Below, in pieces: positions 37,875-49,612 of a stretch of DNA of 64,000 nt. A program made the translations under genes and the position numbers. Origin of the DNA: Rhynchonema sp. JSB1_4 (taxonomy: Eukaryota; Nematoda; Chromadorea; Monhysterida; Xyalidae); assembly GCA_030248065.1 (NCBI GenBank), contig JASAMV010001690.1, positions 47,095-111,094 on the forward strand, read 5' to 3'. The notes beneath the pieces were generated by a model. It worked only from the letters and a program-made list of their open reading frames with translations. It searched no databases and was not told where the DNA came from. Numbering within the stretch: position 1 is the first letter of the stretch; every line of letters starts with the position of its first letter.

Positions 37875-38774
37875 ATGGCTGAGCCAGGAGCTGGTTTCGG
37901 GCTCGATTTCCGTCAATTATCGTGCGCGACGTGCCACAAAGCGAATTTCTGTGATGACACATTCTGCCGTGGTTGCGGTGCTAGGCTGCGGTACCGCTGT
38001 TGGCGATGTGCCAATACGCTCATCCTATCGACAGGTAATGCGGCGCATTGGGTATTTAATTGGATACTTGCCCGTTGGGTATGTATATGGGGGCAGCCTG
38101 TTCCTATGTTGGTTGGTTTGTTGCCAACGTTCGGTAGTCGAGGTCACGTTCCTGTGTCAGTTTGATGAAAATTTGTCATTTTTGGAAAATTTTGGACATT
38201 GCCGTTTTCCAATGTGGTTAAACAGCACCGAGATAATCGTCGGGTGGAATAAACCAGCCAAATACGTTCTCGAATTAACGTTCTGTGGCAAAAAGAAGAG
38301 AAACTGGTTGATGTCAGTATCCGTGCGTGACAGCAATAAACTTGGTTGACCAGTTACGTTGCAGGCCGATTTAATCGTACCTGCCAAAGTGCCTTCTATA
38401 TATTTGCAGATTCGTTCTGCGCGCGTTGCGGTGCGGCCGAACGTCGATTTCTAACGGAAAGCCTATTGCCCAAACTTCGTCGTGTCTGGTCCTTATCCAC
38501 GAGTGTGTTGTGTTGCTGGATGGTTCTGATCTCGTTCGAGTACGTCTCCCGTCGTAAGTCGCATGATGGCTTTATTCAGTTGGTGTTGAGTCTAATCGGA
38601 TGTGCGCTGTTCAATTTGCAATCATTTGTCATTCTCATATGCGCTGCCACTATTATCTACGATTTTCTGATTACCCAAAAAGCCACTGATCTCGATTATT
38701 GGTTCATGCTGTCCGTGTTTGTAATTGCACATATTATCGGTAGAGGTGTAAGGTCGATTAAAAGTTATTTGTGA
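37875..38774 (+). CDS. Small double zinc-ribbon membrane protein
   Basis: Two exons (37875-38034, 38410-38774) give 174 aa. The N-terminal part has two Cys-x2-Cys pairs per ribbon: CATC with CRGC, then CWRC with CARC, the last completed across the intron. The C-terminal half contains hydrophobic stretches suited to three or four membrane helices (around VLCCWMVLISF, FIQLVLSLIGCALF, FVILICAATIIYDFLI and FMLSVFVIAHII). I do not recognise the family; zinc-ribbon plus membrane proteins are varied. The zinc-binding end probably faces the cytosol (inference). The start at 37875 follows an acceptor; an in-frame upstream ATG at 37833 exists but lies before that acceptor. Confidence 0.75.
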
Positions 38775-39304
38775 ACCCCCTCTGCGTTATGTTTTCAGTT
38801 GCTGTGCTTTTCTTGCCGAGTTCCAGCTATGTATTGGTGCATCACTTTGAATTTGAGTCACATTCTTGTCATTGAATGCTTTTTTATTATTCTTACTTTT
38901 ACTAGCTGTGCTTTTCTTGCCGGGTTCCAGTTGTGTGTTGGCGCATCATTTTAAATCACATTCTTGTCATGGAATGGCTTTTTTACTTTTACTTGTGTAT
39001 AAAAAGAACAAAAGAAACACACCAGCAACGCTACAGATGATGAAAGCAAAATACAAAATCAGATCACAAAATCGAAAGAATCACGAGATCGGAGCTGAAA
39101 TGCAAAAACACAAAATACGACAAAAATAACCCGGTGTAAAAGTGAATGATGCAAAATTATTTGAATTGACGAAAGACAGTCCGTGCAGAACAAAATTCGA
39201 CGCACAAATATACACCAGCAAAATGTACACAACACGTAAACAAAAATGGATGTGAAAAAAATGAAAATTATGATGCCAAACCGCTCTTGTCAAAAAGCCA
39301 ATAA
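38775..39304. other. Gap between convergent genes
   Basis: The plus-strand zinc-ribbon gene and the minus-strand TSP1 gene end towards each other here. A short duplicated phrase (CTGTGCTTTTCTTGCCG near 38802 and 38907) is the only structure seen. Confidence 0.5.
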
Positions 39305-42300
39305 TTACTCGTGTTTGGCGGCGTTGATTTCGGCGAGCGTCACAGTGTACGCGTTGTCGATCGCTTCGTTGATGGCAAACGCGCGTTGCTTCTCCGACAA
39401 TTGATGGACTTTGTTGTACAGATCTTTCGGCAACAGCACCTAAAATAAAGTTGAACGTTTGGGCAGGTATCACACTTGATCTGGGTCACATTGAACCAGA
39501 TTGATCACCAAGCACGAAGTAACAGACACTAATATTCAACGATGGATGTGTACCTGCAAGATGATGTCCTCCTTTGCGGACGCTTCGACCAACAACCGTG
39601 GCAGTTTGAGATCGTTCTCGCCCTCGGGGTTGTGAGTGTTGAGGAAAAAGGTGAGCGCAGAGATCACGTCCGGACTGAAGTCTGCAACGAATCGCGTTGG
39701 TCAGTCGGTTTTCAATTAAATTCTGTACAACTGTGTTTCGTTGGGTTCACTGTTAACAACGAAGGTGAAGGTGGACTCTAGCGTGCCGTTTGGGAACAAC
39801 TTGTACGCTGGTGTGACCAAAGAAAACCAGTTCAACCAAGCCACGATCCAACCACCAACCATGCACGAGCTCGGTGAGCACACGACTGATGGTAGCGAAT
39901 GGCCGATCGACCACGTCATCTAGCACATCCGTCAATTGCAGTATCAGCGCCTTCGCTGGAATCTCGTCGTTCTTCGCCTCCTCCGCTGATTTGTGATGCT
40001 GTAGTGCAAGGAACAAATGATACACTTCAACATGTGATGGGTGTGGTTTGTTTTTGTCAACTGCATGATAGTCGGCACACAAATGAACACCAGCGCAAAA
40101 GGTTGTCATTACCTGCTGTTGTGACCGACCAACAACTGCTTATACTCATGGCAAAAACATAGTCAGACCGTCAAGTCGCAAAAAATTGTAAGGTCCCCCA
40201 ACAAGGATGGAAACTCTGCGCTACTGAATCAGGTGTCCACATCCACCAGATACTGCAAAACAAAACGAATATCGTACCTCGTTGAGCTGTTCGAGATGCA
40301 GTGCAGTGGGCCGCGGTCCCAAGTCGGCGCACGATCGTTCAGCACACCATTCGTAATCGGCGTCACCACTGCGATCAGACTCGTCGCATGCCGTCTGCAG
40401 TTGCACAGCACCGTTCGACGCTGCAAATCAACAACATTTATGGGTTACGCGCTTGCAATACGCCATTTGCACGGGGGATTAGGGTATTGCGTGCGATCGA
40501 GCAGTGGCTATACACGTCGGACTTGTGTTTCGATGTCCGCAGTTCAGTTTACAGGACGCGGCGTATGCCATCAATAAAAAATTTGTTAGACAACGCTTAC
40601 CGGAATGGTTAGGTACAGTTGCACGTTTCGTGGTGGCCCACAAATAGCTGTATTACTCACAACCATGTCCCCTCACCTTTACACAATCGTGTCCGTTTGC
40701 GCACATTGCCCCCACACATCGCTCCGCACGGACCCCAAGGCAGCCATTCGGCCCACTCTGGTGGTTGGGGGCACGGCGTGGCGTTGCACACTTCGGGATG
40801 CGACTCGCTCGCTGATGTTGGACCACCCGGACACAGAACGGACGGACGAGATAAATCACCACCTGCAGAAAAACGCTCAATTTCCTATAATTTTGAATGG
40901 CTTGGCACTGATAAATTTTGTTCTGCTGATGTACGTGCGCTAATCGTGAAACATTTCTGAAATGACAAAAATCCTTTGTACGAAGACATCAGCCGCGCCC
41001 TGGCACAGCAGCGTGATGAAAGCTGGTGTTTTTGAACTCAAGCCTGGGGCCATGCAAAACAAAGGACAGAAAAGAATTTCAACCAAAACACCACGGGCTT
41101 ACGCGAGACAGCAAACACTGACACAAACAGCACACATTTTCGAGACTCTCACCCGAACCTCAACGACTTACTCATGCATTCCCGATGTCGGACGCGTTCA
41201 CCCCCGCCACACGACACCGTGCATGCAGCCCAATCACGCCATTCCGTCCATTCGTTGGGGCAGATCAATGGATTGCACGGTTGTGAATCGCTGCTCTGCG
41301 CCGCGCCACCAAGGCAGTACTTGGTGTCTTTCGGCACACCCTGGGCGCTCGACGCTGAAAATGTTCATTCAGTCATTGGCTTCAGTGATTCATTCACGAA
41401 AATTTGCGACCATGAAATTTACAATTTGCGAAAACCCAATGACAAGTTGGGTCGCAATGTGATTTTACTTAGCGAATTGGTTGATCTGCCCACTTGCACA
41501 AAGCATCCTGATCAAAAAAGTTTAATTGCAAATCAACAAATCCAACGAACTATGACAAATGCGATTGCGAATTCGTTTGCCACCACCACAGGTCACGGAG
41601 CAGGACGACCACAGACCCCAATCGGCCCAGGAGTGTTGCTCGGGACAGGCAAAATCGTTGCATGAAACATCAGTCTCCGTGCCTGCTGCCACGCCGCCGT
41701 CACAGAATGCGATCCCCAGACCTGACAGAAGAAATTGCATACGTTTTTTTATGAAAATAAACCAAATTCGCCAAAACCTACCAGTGCACAATCTGTTGCG
41801 TCTGCGTTCGCCACCTCCACACGATTTACTGCACGTCGTCCATGCCAGCCAATCACCCCAATGTTTCACGCACGGCACTCGCTCGCACGATTCAGTCTCG
41901 GATGATTCGCCGATGCAAGAGTGACCTGATCCATCAAGGCAATGTCTTGAATTTCATGCTTCATAAAATCCCTTCTAGTCCAACCAACTGACCGAAACAT
42001 TTCCTTGTGCGTTCCCTGTTTCCTTCGTCGCACGTGGCTGAACACAACGACCACACACCCCATTGCAGGAACGTCGAATCGCACGATTGGCTGTTGCATT
42101 CTTGTTCGTCAACGGTCACGAATGGAGTGGAAATTACCTGGAAAATAGATTAGCTGGAATTACATGGATTAAACGAAGAATAATAAGTTTGTTTCTCACA
42201 TAATGCGACTTGCGACTGGTCTCTTCCACAACGGGACATGGGCCGGGACCACCACACAAGCGAGTGCGTCGATAGGTGCCACCATCGCAACTGCGCGTGC

Positions 42301-44271
42301 ACGGCGTGAACGTGCCTGAAAATGAAAGGGGTGTGTTACTCTTACATGAACTGGACGAATCGATACGGTCTGGGGTTTTGGGGCATGGGAAAAGCTCCCG
42401 TTTGGCCTGGCAACCAACTGGCCTTTCACAACTGTGTACAGTTTCGCGTCTTGAGATCACACACACCACGCATGCCTGGCAAGACGGAGTAGCAAGCAAC
42501 CAACTGCTATAGTTTTTGCGTCAACGGGACATATTATCTCGCCGCCATACAATACATAGATGTCCAATCAAAATTGACGATCTGAAGACGAAGACCATTT
42601 GAACACAAAGTAAGGAAAAGATACCCGCTTTGGCCCGTGCTGCAAAAATATTAGCACAAAACAAGGATACCCGTTTTTAGTTTATTGGTTATACTCACCC
42701 CACTCATTCCAACTGGCATCACACGATCGTGCATTGCATTCGTGTTCCTCCCTGGCATCACCCTCGCATCGGTGCACTCCAGCCAGACAAAAACGTTGAC
42801 GTGATTGTGTTCCGTCACCGCACGTCACCGAACAAGGCGACCACAATGCCCATGCGCTCCAATCGCCTGAAACACACGAGAGACATAATCAACACTTTTC
42901 TATGACCTGGCTTTTCGCCAAGCGCATGGGATTTTTTTATCTAACAGAGCGACTTTGGCTTCGGCATCGGAGACCGGCCCTTCGTTCGTAATCAGCGTTG
43001 TTCCTGGGGGATGGGGCCCCTAAACTAACCGCCGCGACCAACCGCCTCGCCAGGTACACTAACCGCCTTTTGCTTAAAGCAGGCATTTTCAGGCCTAAAA
43101 TGGCATCTTTGAACAATAGGTGATTCTTAAATTAATATTGTCAAAAGTCGCCAAAATACCCTTTTCAAGGAGCATTTTTTCCAAAAAGGGGCAAAAATTA
43201 GTCAAATTTTCTGCCTCAAGCAGAGACTTTTCCTGAATTTGGGCCTTCCCCCTTCCTCCCACCCAGCAGTGTAGTTCCTGGTCCGGTGGGGAAATTAGTG
43301 CACCTCCCTACTTTTTCGGAGGGGAAATTAGTGCACCTCCCTGGGGGAAGGTGGGGGAAGACCGAAATTCAGGAAAAAGTCATTTTTTGAGGTAGAAAAT
43401 TTGGCCTATTGCCCCTTTTTAGAAAAATTCTTTATAAAAAGGGTATTTTGGAGACTTTTGACAACATTGACATGAAAATCACGCATTTTAGGCATTAAAA
43501 TGCCCATTTTGGGCCTAAAAATACCTATTTTAGGCAAAAATTAGGGAAATTAGTGCACTTGGTCGGGGAAATTTGGGGGGACCCCCTCCCCCAACGCCCC
43601 AACTATAGTGCTTCATTTTATTCTCGGTCCAAACAAAGTATACAGCAAATGTTTCATCGCAACTGCAGCCATCAAGTAACACGCATGTTTCGAGCCACGT
43701 TGTCGGCCTGTTGGTTATCATCGACGACGATGACTGCTGTTTTCAAGGCGTTGAAACATTTTCTGTATACCGCCTCTGGACTATTATAAAACGGAAAGAC
43801 TATACCGGTACATTGCCTCCCAGGCAGAGGTGCACTAACACACTGTTCGTAATTCACGTAATTGTACTCGTGCAGCGACTATTTTACGAAAACAGTTGCT
43901 TATGTAATTCTGAAAACTGGAACCAACCTGCGCAATGATCAGTGTTGCATGGTTGTTCCTCTTTCCTATTGCCCACACATTGACCCTCGGTGCCAGCCGA
44001 ACAAACGCGCACACGATTTCGTATACCACCACCACACGGCTTGCTGCAAGTCGACCACGCCGCCCAGTCCAACCAACGTCGGGGCACACCTGTTTTGTTG
44101 CATATTCAGGTTTCTTCACAAAAAAAACAGAGTAAACAAATTGAAGATCCAAAATTAAATTCCCATCCCTTGCATCCCCAAACGTGCAAAGCGCAACCAA
44201 CCATCCACAGCTGTTAGCCAACCGACGCACAAAAACACCACCAGCAACGCCGATAAAGTTGACCTGGTCAT
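39305..44271 (-). CDS. Secreted protein with eight thrombospondin type-1 repeats
   Basis: Thirteen exons keep frame: 44271-44202, 44089-43928, 42866-42699, 42315-42200, 42137-41993, 41925-41782, 41721-41551, 41354-41172, 40862-40677, 40420-40278, 39998-39758, 39681-39554, 39439-39305; 663 aa. Exon 1 is a clean signal peptide (STLSALLVVFLCVGWLTAVD), so the product is secreted. Eight TSP1 repeats follow, seen as W..W..W..C..CGGG cores: WLDWAAWSTCSKPCGGG, DWSAWALWSPCSVTCGDG, WNEWGTFTPCTRSCDGG, WGVWSLCSATCDEG, HWGDWLAWTTCSKSCGGG, SWADWGLWSSCSVTCGGG, EWTEWRDWAACTVSCGGG, EWAEWLPWGPCGAMCGG. Most introns are phase 1, typical of shuffled extracellular modules. Role by family: matrix or cell-surface adhesion/guidance. 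The last about 168 residues (from LEQLNEHHKSAEEAKND) are not TSP1 and I do not recognise them. A 53-nt alternative intron inside exon 11 (39859-39808) reads well locally but breaks frame, so exon 11 is the least certain. Confidence 0.88.
43080..43535. repeat. Large imperfect fold-back element in TSP1 intron 2
   Basis: Left arm pieces (AAAATACCCTTTTCAAGGAG, AAAAAGGGGCAAAAATTAG, CTTTTCCTGAATTTGGGCC) recur in reverse order and complement on the right (CGAAATTCAGGAAAAAGTC, TGCCCCTTTTTAGAAAAATT, AAAAAGGGTATTTTGGAG). Each arm is about 180-200 bp. The centre holds two direct copies of GGGGAAATTAGTGCACCTCC and a third, shorter form follows the element (about 43545). A non-autonomous palindromic element. 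Confidence 0.85.
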
Positions 44272-45198
44272 TTTATTTCAGTTAATTGATTGAGCTCGAG
44301 TGGTCACTCAAAATCACGGCTGGTGCGTCAAAGAACGCTCGACGGCAATGGCGCTTCTTTTGCACAGCGCAAATAATTTATTCGTTTTTTTGGACGCACA
44401 AACCAAACCAACTGCAATATACGGGTAACTTTTTAATGGGACGGGAACGGGATGGGTCGGATAGGTCGAACTTAAAATAAATCATAACCAAATCAAACGT
44501 TTCTTATCCAAAATCAGGCTTTTTATGCGACACTGACTTGGGCAAAGTAAACTCGGATAATGTTAATCCCATCTCTGGGGTTGACAAATGCTCCGCTTGG
44601 AAATGCACCCGCTAATTTTGAATTTGAAACGGCCTAACGGGCTAAGAACGTTTCGTTACCAATGCCCTGCAACAGACTGAGAACAAAAACAAAAGTCTAC
44701 AAAGAACAACGTTTTTCAATGAACAATGTTTTTTGCAGCTAAACTTCATCAACAATGACTTTCATAAAATTCACGATGAAAACGACAAAATAAAAACAAT
44801 TTCAAAATATAATTGCGGTGTGCACAAGATGCGCAAAATAGATCGGCGGACCCTATCGCGCAATAAATACTGAATTTGGTTCCTCTGGCTGGTGAGGACT
44901 GCGCCAGAAACAATCTAAGATGGATGCTATGACATTATTCTGCGCTTCGAAGGAACCCTCGTCCTCAGCATGCTACCGAACTCCCATTTGCGGTCTGGGT
45001 TTCACGCCCGTCCTTGAGAATGCAAAGAAAGAGAAATCCCGCATGTCAAACAACGAATGAACAGGATGAAAGACTTGATGTTGGCTTGGCTGGCTGGTGA
45101 TTATATGCTTTCTCTTTCTTTGGGTTTCCAAAAACCTCGACCTCAACTAAGATCAACTTTAACAACCTTGGACTCAAATGTATAAAACAGCCAAGAGG
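44272..45198. other. Intergenic: upstream of TSP1 gene, downstream of the next gene
   Basis: Both neighbours are on the minus strand. No exon or repeat stands out. This should contain the TSP1-gene promoter. Confidence 0.5.
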
Positions 45199-48100
45199 TT
45201 ATCCTTCCAGATCGTGAACGTTCATGTCCGTTGTTGGACTGGTATCGTCCTCCGCATCCAAGCTTTCGTTAATCACTGTTGCTTCCTGCTCCTCCACATG
45301 CGAGTTCTGTTTCTTGATTTTTCTACGTTTGTCCTTCTTTTCCGACTTGTGCTTTTTCTCTTCCTTCTCTTTTTCTTCTTCGCCGTTCTCTTTCTCTGTG
45401 TTGTTCGCGCTGTGTTTCGGTTTCAGCTCATCCAACATTTCTCGTATTTTTGCGTGTTTCTGCTTGTTCGTGTGTGCGTGGAGAATGTCGTTCACGCCAC
45501 ACGCCTCGGTGTAAAAGTCAATCTCGTCCTGAAATGCAAAAAGAAGCCTGTGCTAGAAAGCTTGATGCATTTTTGGTCATTGAACATCCTTGCCAAAAAT
45601 TACCTGCTTGGATTCGCTGAGCATTTTGAGTCCGAGTGCACACACGCGCAACATCAGCGGGTGGTTGGGCGAGATGTCTTTTCGCAAAATCTCGTGCGCT
45701 TTTTGAATGTACTGGAATGAGTGTGCGTTTTCTTCTCTGAAATCTCTGTTTGAACAGAATGAAAAACACCGACGTCAAGTATTTTCTCGGTTTTCGTTTC
45801 GCACTGAGCACGCACCAGTTGTGCTTCGGCCTGCTGCAGTGGACGTTTCATTTCTGAAAACCATACATATATATTTATGAGTCTGTGAAATTCCCTAGAG
45901 TTCGCTCTTTTTCGCTCTCAAAACATGCTAACCATTGAACGCCTCTGCCGCCTCTTTGGCGAGTTTAGCCGCCGTCTTGTAGGGTCGTCGATTGCTGCCC
46001 GGTCGGCCATCGCTAGATTCAGTGGCTGAATTTGTGCTTGCATGCGATGATTTCAAGTCCATCCTGCTGCCCTCCAATTGCACTTGCGAATTGGTGGACA
46101 CGTGCAACTCTTGTTGTTGATGCCAGAATGCTGAACGCAGTTTGCACAGCGCTGTGTACAGCTGGAAATCAGCTTCATGTTTGTTCTATGTAGTTACGAC
46201 AAAATGAAATGATTGGCATTTTTATCGTGATCGGTTTGGCTGAGCTGAGTTGTTTTTTGTGAGGCCACTGCATGTTGTATATGCACCATGCATGTGCATC
46301 AGCCAGCCTTCCATGTGCACTGGCTAAACACATACTTCCGTTTTCTTACTGCGCTCCAGTGCACCAATTTGTGTTATGTTCAACATGTAACCCACCCCCA
46401 TTTCAGACACCGACCAAACCCAAGAACTTTAACACAACTCATTGTTTTCCAACCTTGATGCATTCACTGGGATCATTCACTTTGCTCATCTTCTCCACAG
46501 CCGAATCGTACGATGCGATCACGTATGGAATGCGATTCAAATCGTCCCACGACACCCATTCGAATAGCTCGTTGTTTTGTTTGATTTGCTGCACATTGAA
46601 CCATCGTTTGTTGTTCCCCTCTTTTCGGTAACCTTTTCGTATATGACACTATTACACCCTCAACCCCATTTCCCCACTGACGTGGTGTCCGATTTCGCCC
46701 TGATAGAAATGCAGTCGTCCAAGTACGTCATCCCTCGCCTGTTCCATCATTCCCGTTTCGATCTCAATCGCTTTATTCAGCATTCGACTAGCCGGGTTGT
46801 ACAATTTGGCTTGCAGACTGTAAAACAACAAAGCGGTTATGGAGTTTTGAATATTGGATGAATTTTGAAGGCTTGGTTGCAAAGCCTGAACATATGCCTA
46901 AGCCATTGGGGAAGCCTAAAACGCTTCTGATGACGAACATTACCAGTACCATAAGCCCAGTTGACACTCACAACAAACTGGCGATTCTTTCCGTCCGCGC
47001 GAGCAATTCGTGTGGCTCCCATTGTGCCCCGATGCCATCGACAAGTTTGAACACCAGCTCAATGTACGGCTTCTCCATCAGGTCCAAGTTGCCCGTCATC
47101 TGAAACATCGAGTTTTGACCTTTTTTGCATTCTGGCGTAGTCATTGCCTTGAACCCACAACACAGCTCAGGAAGCTAACGCGGAGCACAGTCTGTGGAGA
47201 TCAAACACGACGAGCTGCCCCGATAGGAACGGTATCAAACGTCTCCCACTTGCCCACCTGATTCCAGGCCTTGAACAATCGCCCACTATACACCGGATGG
47301 TAGTACGTGTCGAGAGCCTCTAAGGTAGACATGACTGCCACAAATCTATCAGTGTCGTCCAACGCAATCGCCAGCGGTGGCATCTCCTCGACGCATCGAT
47401 TGCGCAACAATGTGTCCACTTGTTGGTCATACAATTGCAGCAGCTTGGTGCGGAAGTGACGCTCGATCGCCGGTTTGGATAGATATCTGGAGGTATCGAA
47501 AAGTTTTCACCACTGAATGTAAAGTAGGTTCAGAATGTTGTTGCCACGCGTATAACCACAGACTACGCAGACAGAGACGTAGCTTGCTCTAAAATTCTGC
47601 GGAGCCTAAGATTGGTAGTGTCTTGTCTGTATGGCACACCAGGTTATCGTCAGTGCGAATGCGCCAGATGAGCGCATGACCATGATCAAGCAAGTGTATG
47701 TGATCTATGTACCTAATCGAGTGCGTGGGGGCACCAAATTTCCGAATATCGTGATCAAATGCATTGAACAGCAGCATCACTCACCGTTTGTGAATGGCCT
47801 TCAACAACATGCCCGATCCGATCGCCAGTCGATGTTCGCCCGGCTGACCGATTTCGATCAAATGATGTCGCAGTCGCACGACAGTCTGTCGCCAGCGCAA
47901 TGGTGACACTTGATTGTTCAACGACCAGTGATCGTTGCACTCTGAGTGGGCCAATGGTATTATTCATTACTTTGAAGACTAATTGTAAAATGGTTGACAC
48001 ACGAAGTCGGTGACGCAGCGTTTTGGGTCAATTATTTTACGATGCATGTATATGTACGTCCTTTTCGAGGTGGAGCTCAAAGTGCGTGAGTTGGTGAAAC

Positions 48101-48661
48101 TCTAACCACTGCTGATTGTTTAGTCGTCACGCAAATCGTCAAGTCTGATCGTGAACTCAAGGAACCCTGAATACGCGCGAAAAGTAATACATCAGGTCAG
48201 GGCTGAGTGGACGACGACGGTTGCCGATGTGTGTTGACGACATGAACACGACACACACTACCAAAAAATGTTAAGGAGATGAGCTCCGTTGAGATTATAG
48301 CCACAGAAGAGTGTTCCAACGGGTTAAAATGAGTGCGCTCAAAGATATCGGCAAAATGTCCGTCCACTTACTGAACGACACTCCAACGGTGCCCACAATT
48401 CGGTTGTGCCTTTTGATCTGCGACGGCAACAACTTTGATTCTTTGGCCATCAAATATCGACATTCGACTTCGCGCAGTCCGTCCTTGGCTGTGGCCAACA
48501 AACACAACAGGCCCAACTTGAGGTGTCCGGTCGAGTCAGACTCCAGATCTTGCAGCTCCGTGTCGCAGACGCTGAAATTGAAAACACACGCATAAAATGA
48601 CCATCACGTTCATACCTACCTGCTGCATGACACAGCAGTCACTCATTCCGATCTCAAACAT
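45199..48661 (-). CDS. Unrecognised multi-exon protein with a basic/acidic tail
   Basis: Likely exons: 48661-48620, 48555-48372, 47941-47785, 47486-47258, 47099-46972, 46817-46658, 46618-46454, 46161-45933, 45853 to about 45815, about 45720-45604, 45528-45199. The frame runs on through most joins and the phases agree, which argues for a real gene of about 520 aa. I cannot assign a family. Visible features are a long helical body (HWSLNNQVSPLRWRQTVVRL, RHFRTKLLQLYDQQVDTLL, DTYYHPVYSGRLFKAWNQ, NELFEWVSWDDLNRIPYVI), a low-complexity Ser/Asn segment, and a Lys/Glu-rich C-terminus (KEEKKHKSEKKDKRRKIKK) that looks nuclear. The TAA stop is at 45199. Weak points: the first two exons, the purine-rich acceptor at 46619, and the 45853/45720 join. 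The intron before 47099 ends in GATGTTTCAG. Confidence 0.65.
47640..47680 (+). repeat. Dispersed short repeat (TCGTCAGTGCGAATGC family)
   Basis: CACCAGGTTATCGTCAGTGC followed by GAATGCGCCAG is a good copy of the family whose 5S-linked member is at 32185. It lies in an intron of the unrecognised minus-strand gene. Nearby ATTCTGCGGAGCCTAAG also echoes the 5S-linked region (about 32165-32185). Confidence 0.6.
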
Positions 48662-48829
48662 GGTGATCGATAGGCTCTATCAGACGAATTGATCGTTCTA
48701 CAGCTATACCGATTGGATTATGAATGTGGTTCGCGCCGCAGTGCATTGCATTATGCGCTCTACGCATTACCTCCGTGCGTTGAGTATTTATAGTCATCGG
48801 AGATATTGGTCAGCACATACGGTACATAG

Positions 48830-48971
48830 AGTAGCGAATCGAGGTACTTCCCGGGATCTTTTATTCTCCACTCCGTAAAACCAATCACAATAATGATCCA
48901 ATATCATTTCAAGTGCACATCATAAATTGGTGACGTCATAAATTCCACGTACAATTTGCCAATTCACTACT
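48830..48971 (+). mobile_element. 142-bp MITE, copy 1
   Basis: Near-identical to 52684-52825 over 142 bp. Its ends form imperfect terminal inverted repeats: AGTAGCGAATCG at the left and the complement of AGTAGTGAATTG at the right. It has no coding sequence. No clear target-site duplication is visible. Very high identity between the copies implies recent movement or duplication. Confidence 0.85.
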
Positions 48972-49612
48972 TCTTTCCCCTTTAGTGAAAAGAAATGACT
49001 CATCGAATGAAGCAGCTTCTGATTTTATGTTCCTTAGCCAGCTAATCCTTTCGTAGGCGGACCGGTTTGACTGAAATTTTTTGTTTCTTGGCAATTTGGC
49101 ATCTGCGTGAACTCAGTCTGAATAACGAATGGCAATATTTCCGACGTCGTTGTACCTGAAAAACTAAGAGAAATGTTTGAGACACGCCATCTTGAATTTC
49201 CACCTTTCCCTTTCAATGCGAAATTTCAATATCACATCTTTCTGGATCCAAAATTTGCCTTTATCGTCTATTCCATACAAATGCCACGCAGGTACAAAAT
49301 CCGTAGTGTAAACACTTTAAAAATCTGCACTGCACTAAAAAGGCACTGAATCAATGAAAGAATATCACAATACCCTTGTAACCATATGCGATTTTTTGTG
49401 AAATATAAAAACTCACGATTCAATGAGAAACTCAATCATACCACCTGCTCAATTAAACAAACACAGATATATGAGCATTCCACCACATTTAGTCCAACTG
49501 AACTGTTACAATGACATCCGAAACAAATCAAAAATGCCCTATTCAAGTTCACTGTCGTTTGTACACTACGTTAAAATGATTTTCTTTTGTATTTTTTGTA
49601 CAGTAATCACGC

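Noticed and set aside
40605..41665. Several 110-166-codon plus-strand frames
   Set aside because: They are antisense to TSP1-repeat exons, whose conserved cysteine/tryptophan pattern is on the minus strand.
45178..45720. 180-codon hydrophobic plus-strand frame
   Set aside because: It is the antisense shadow of the Lys/Glu-rich last exons of the minus-strand gene ending at 45199.
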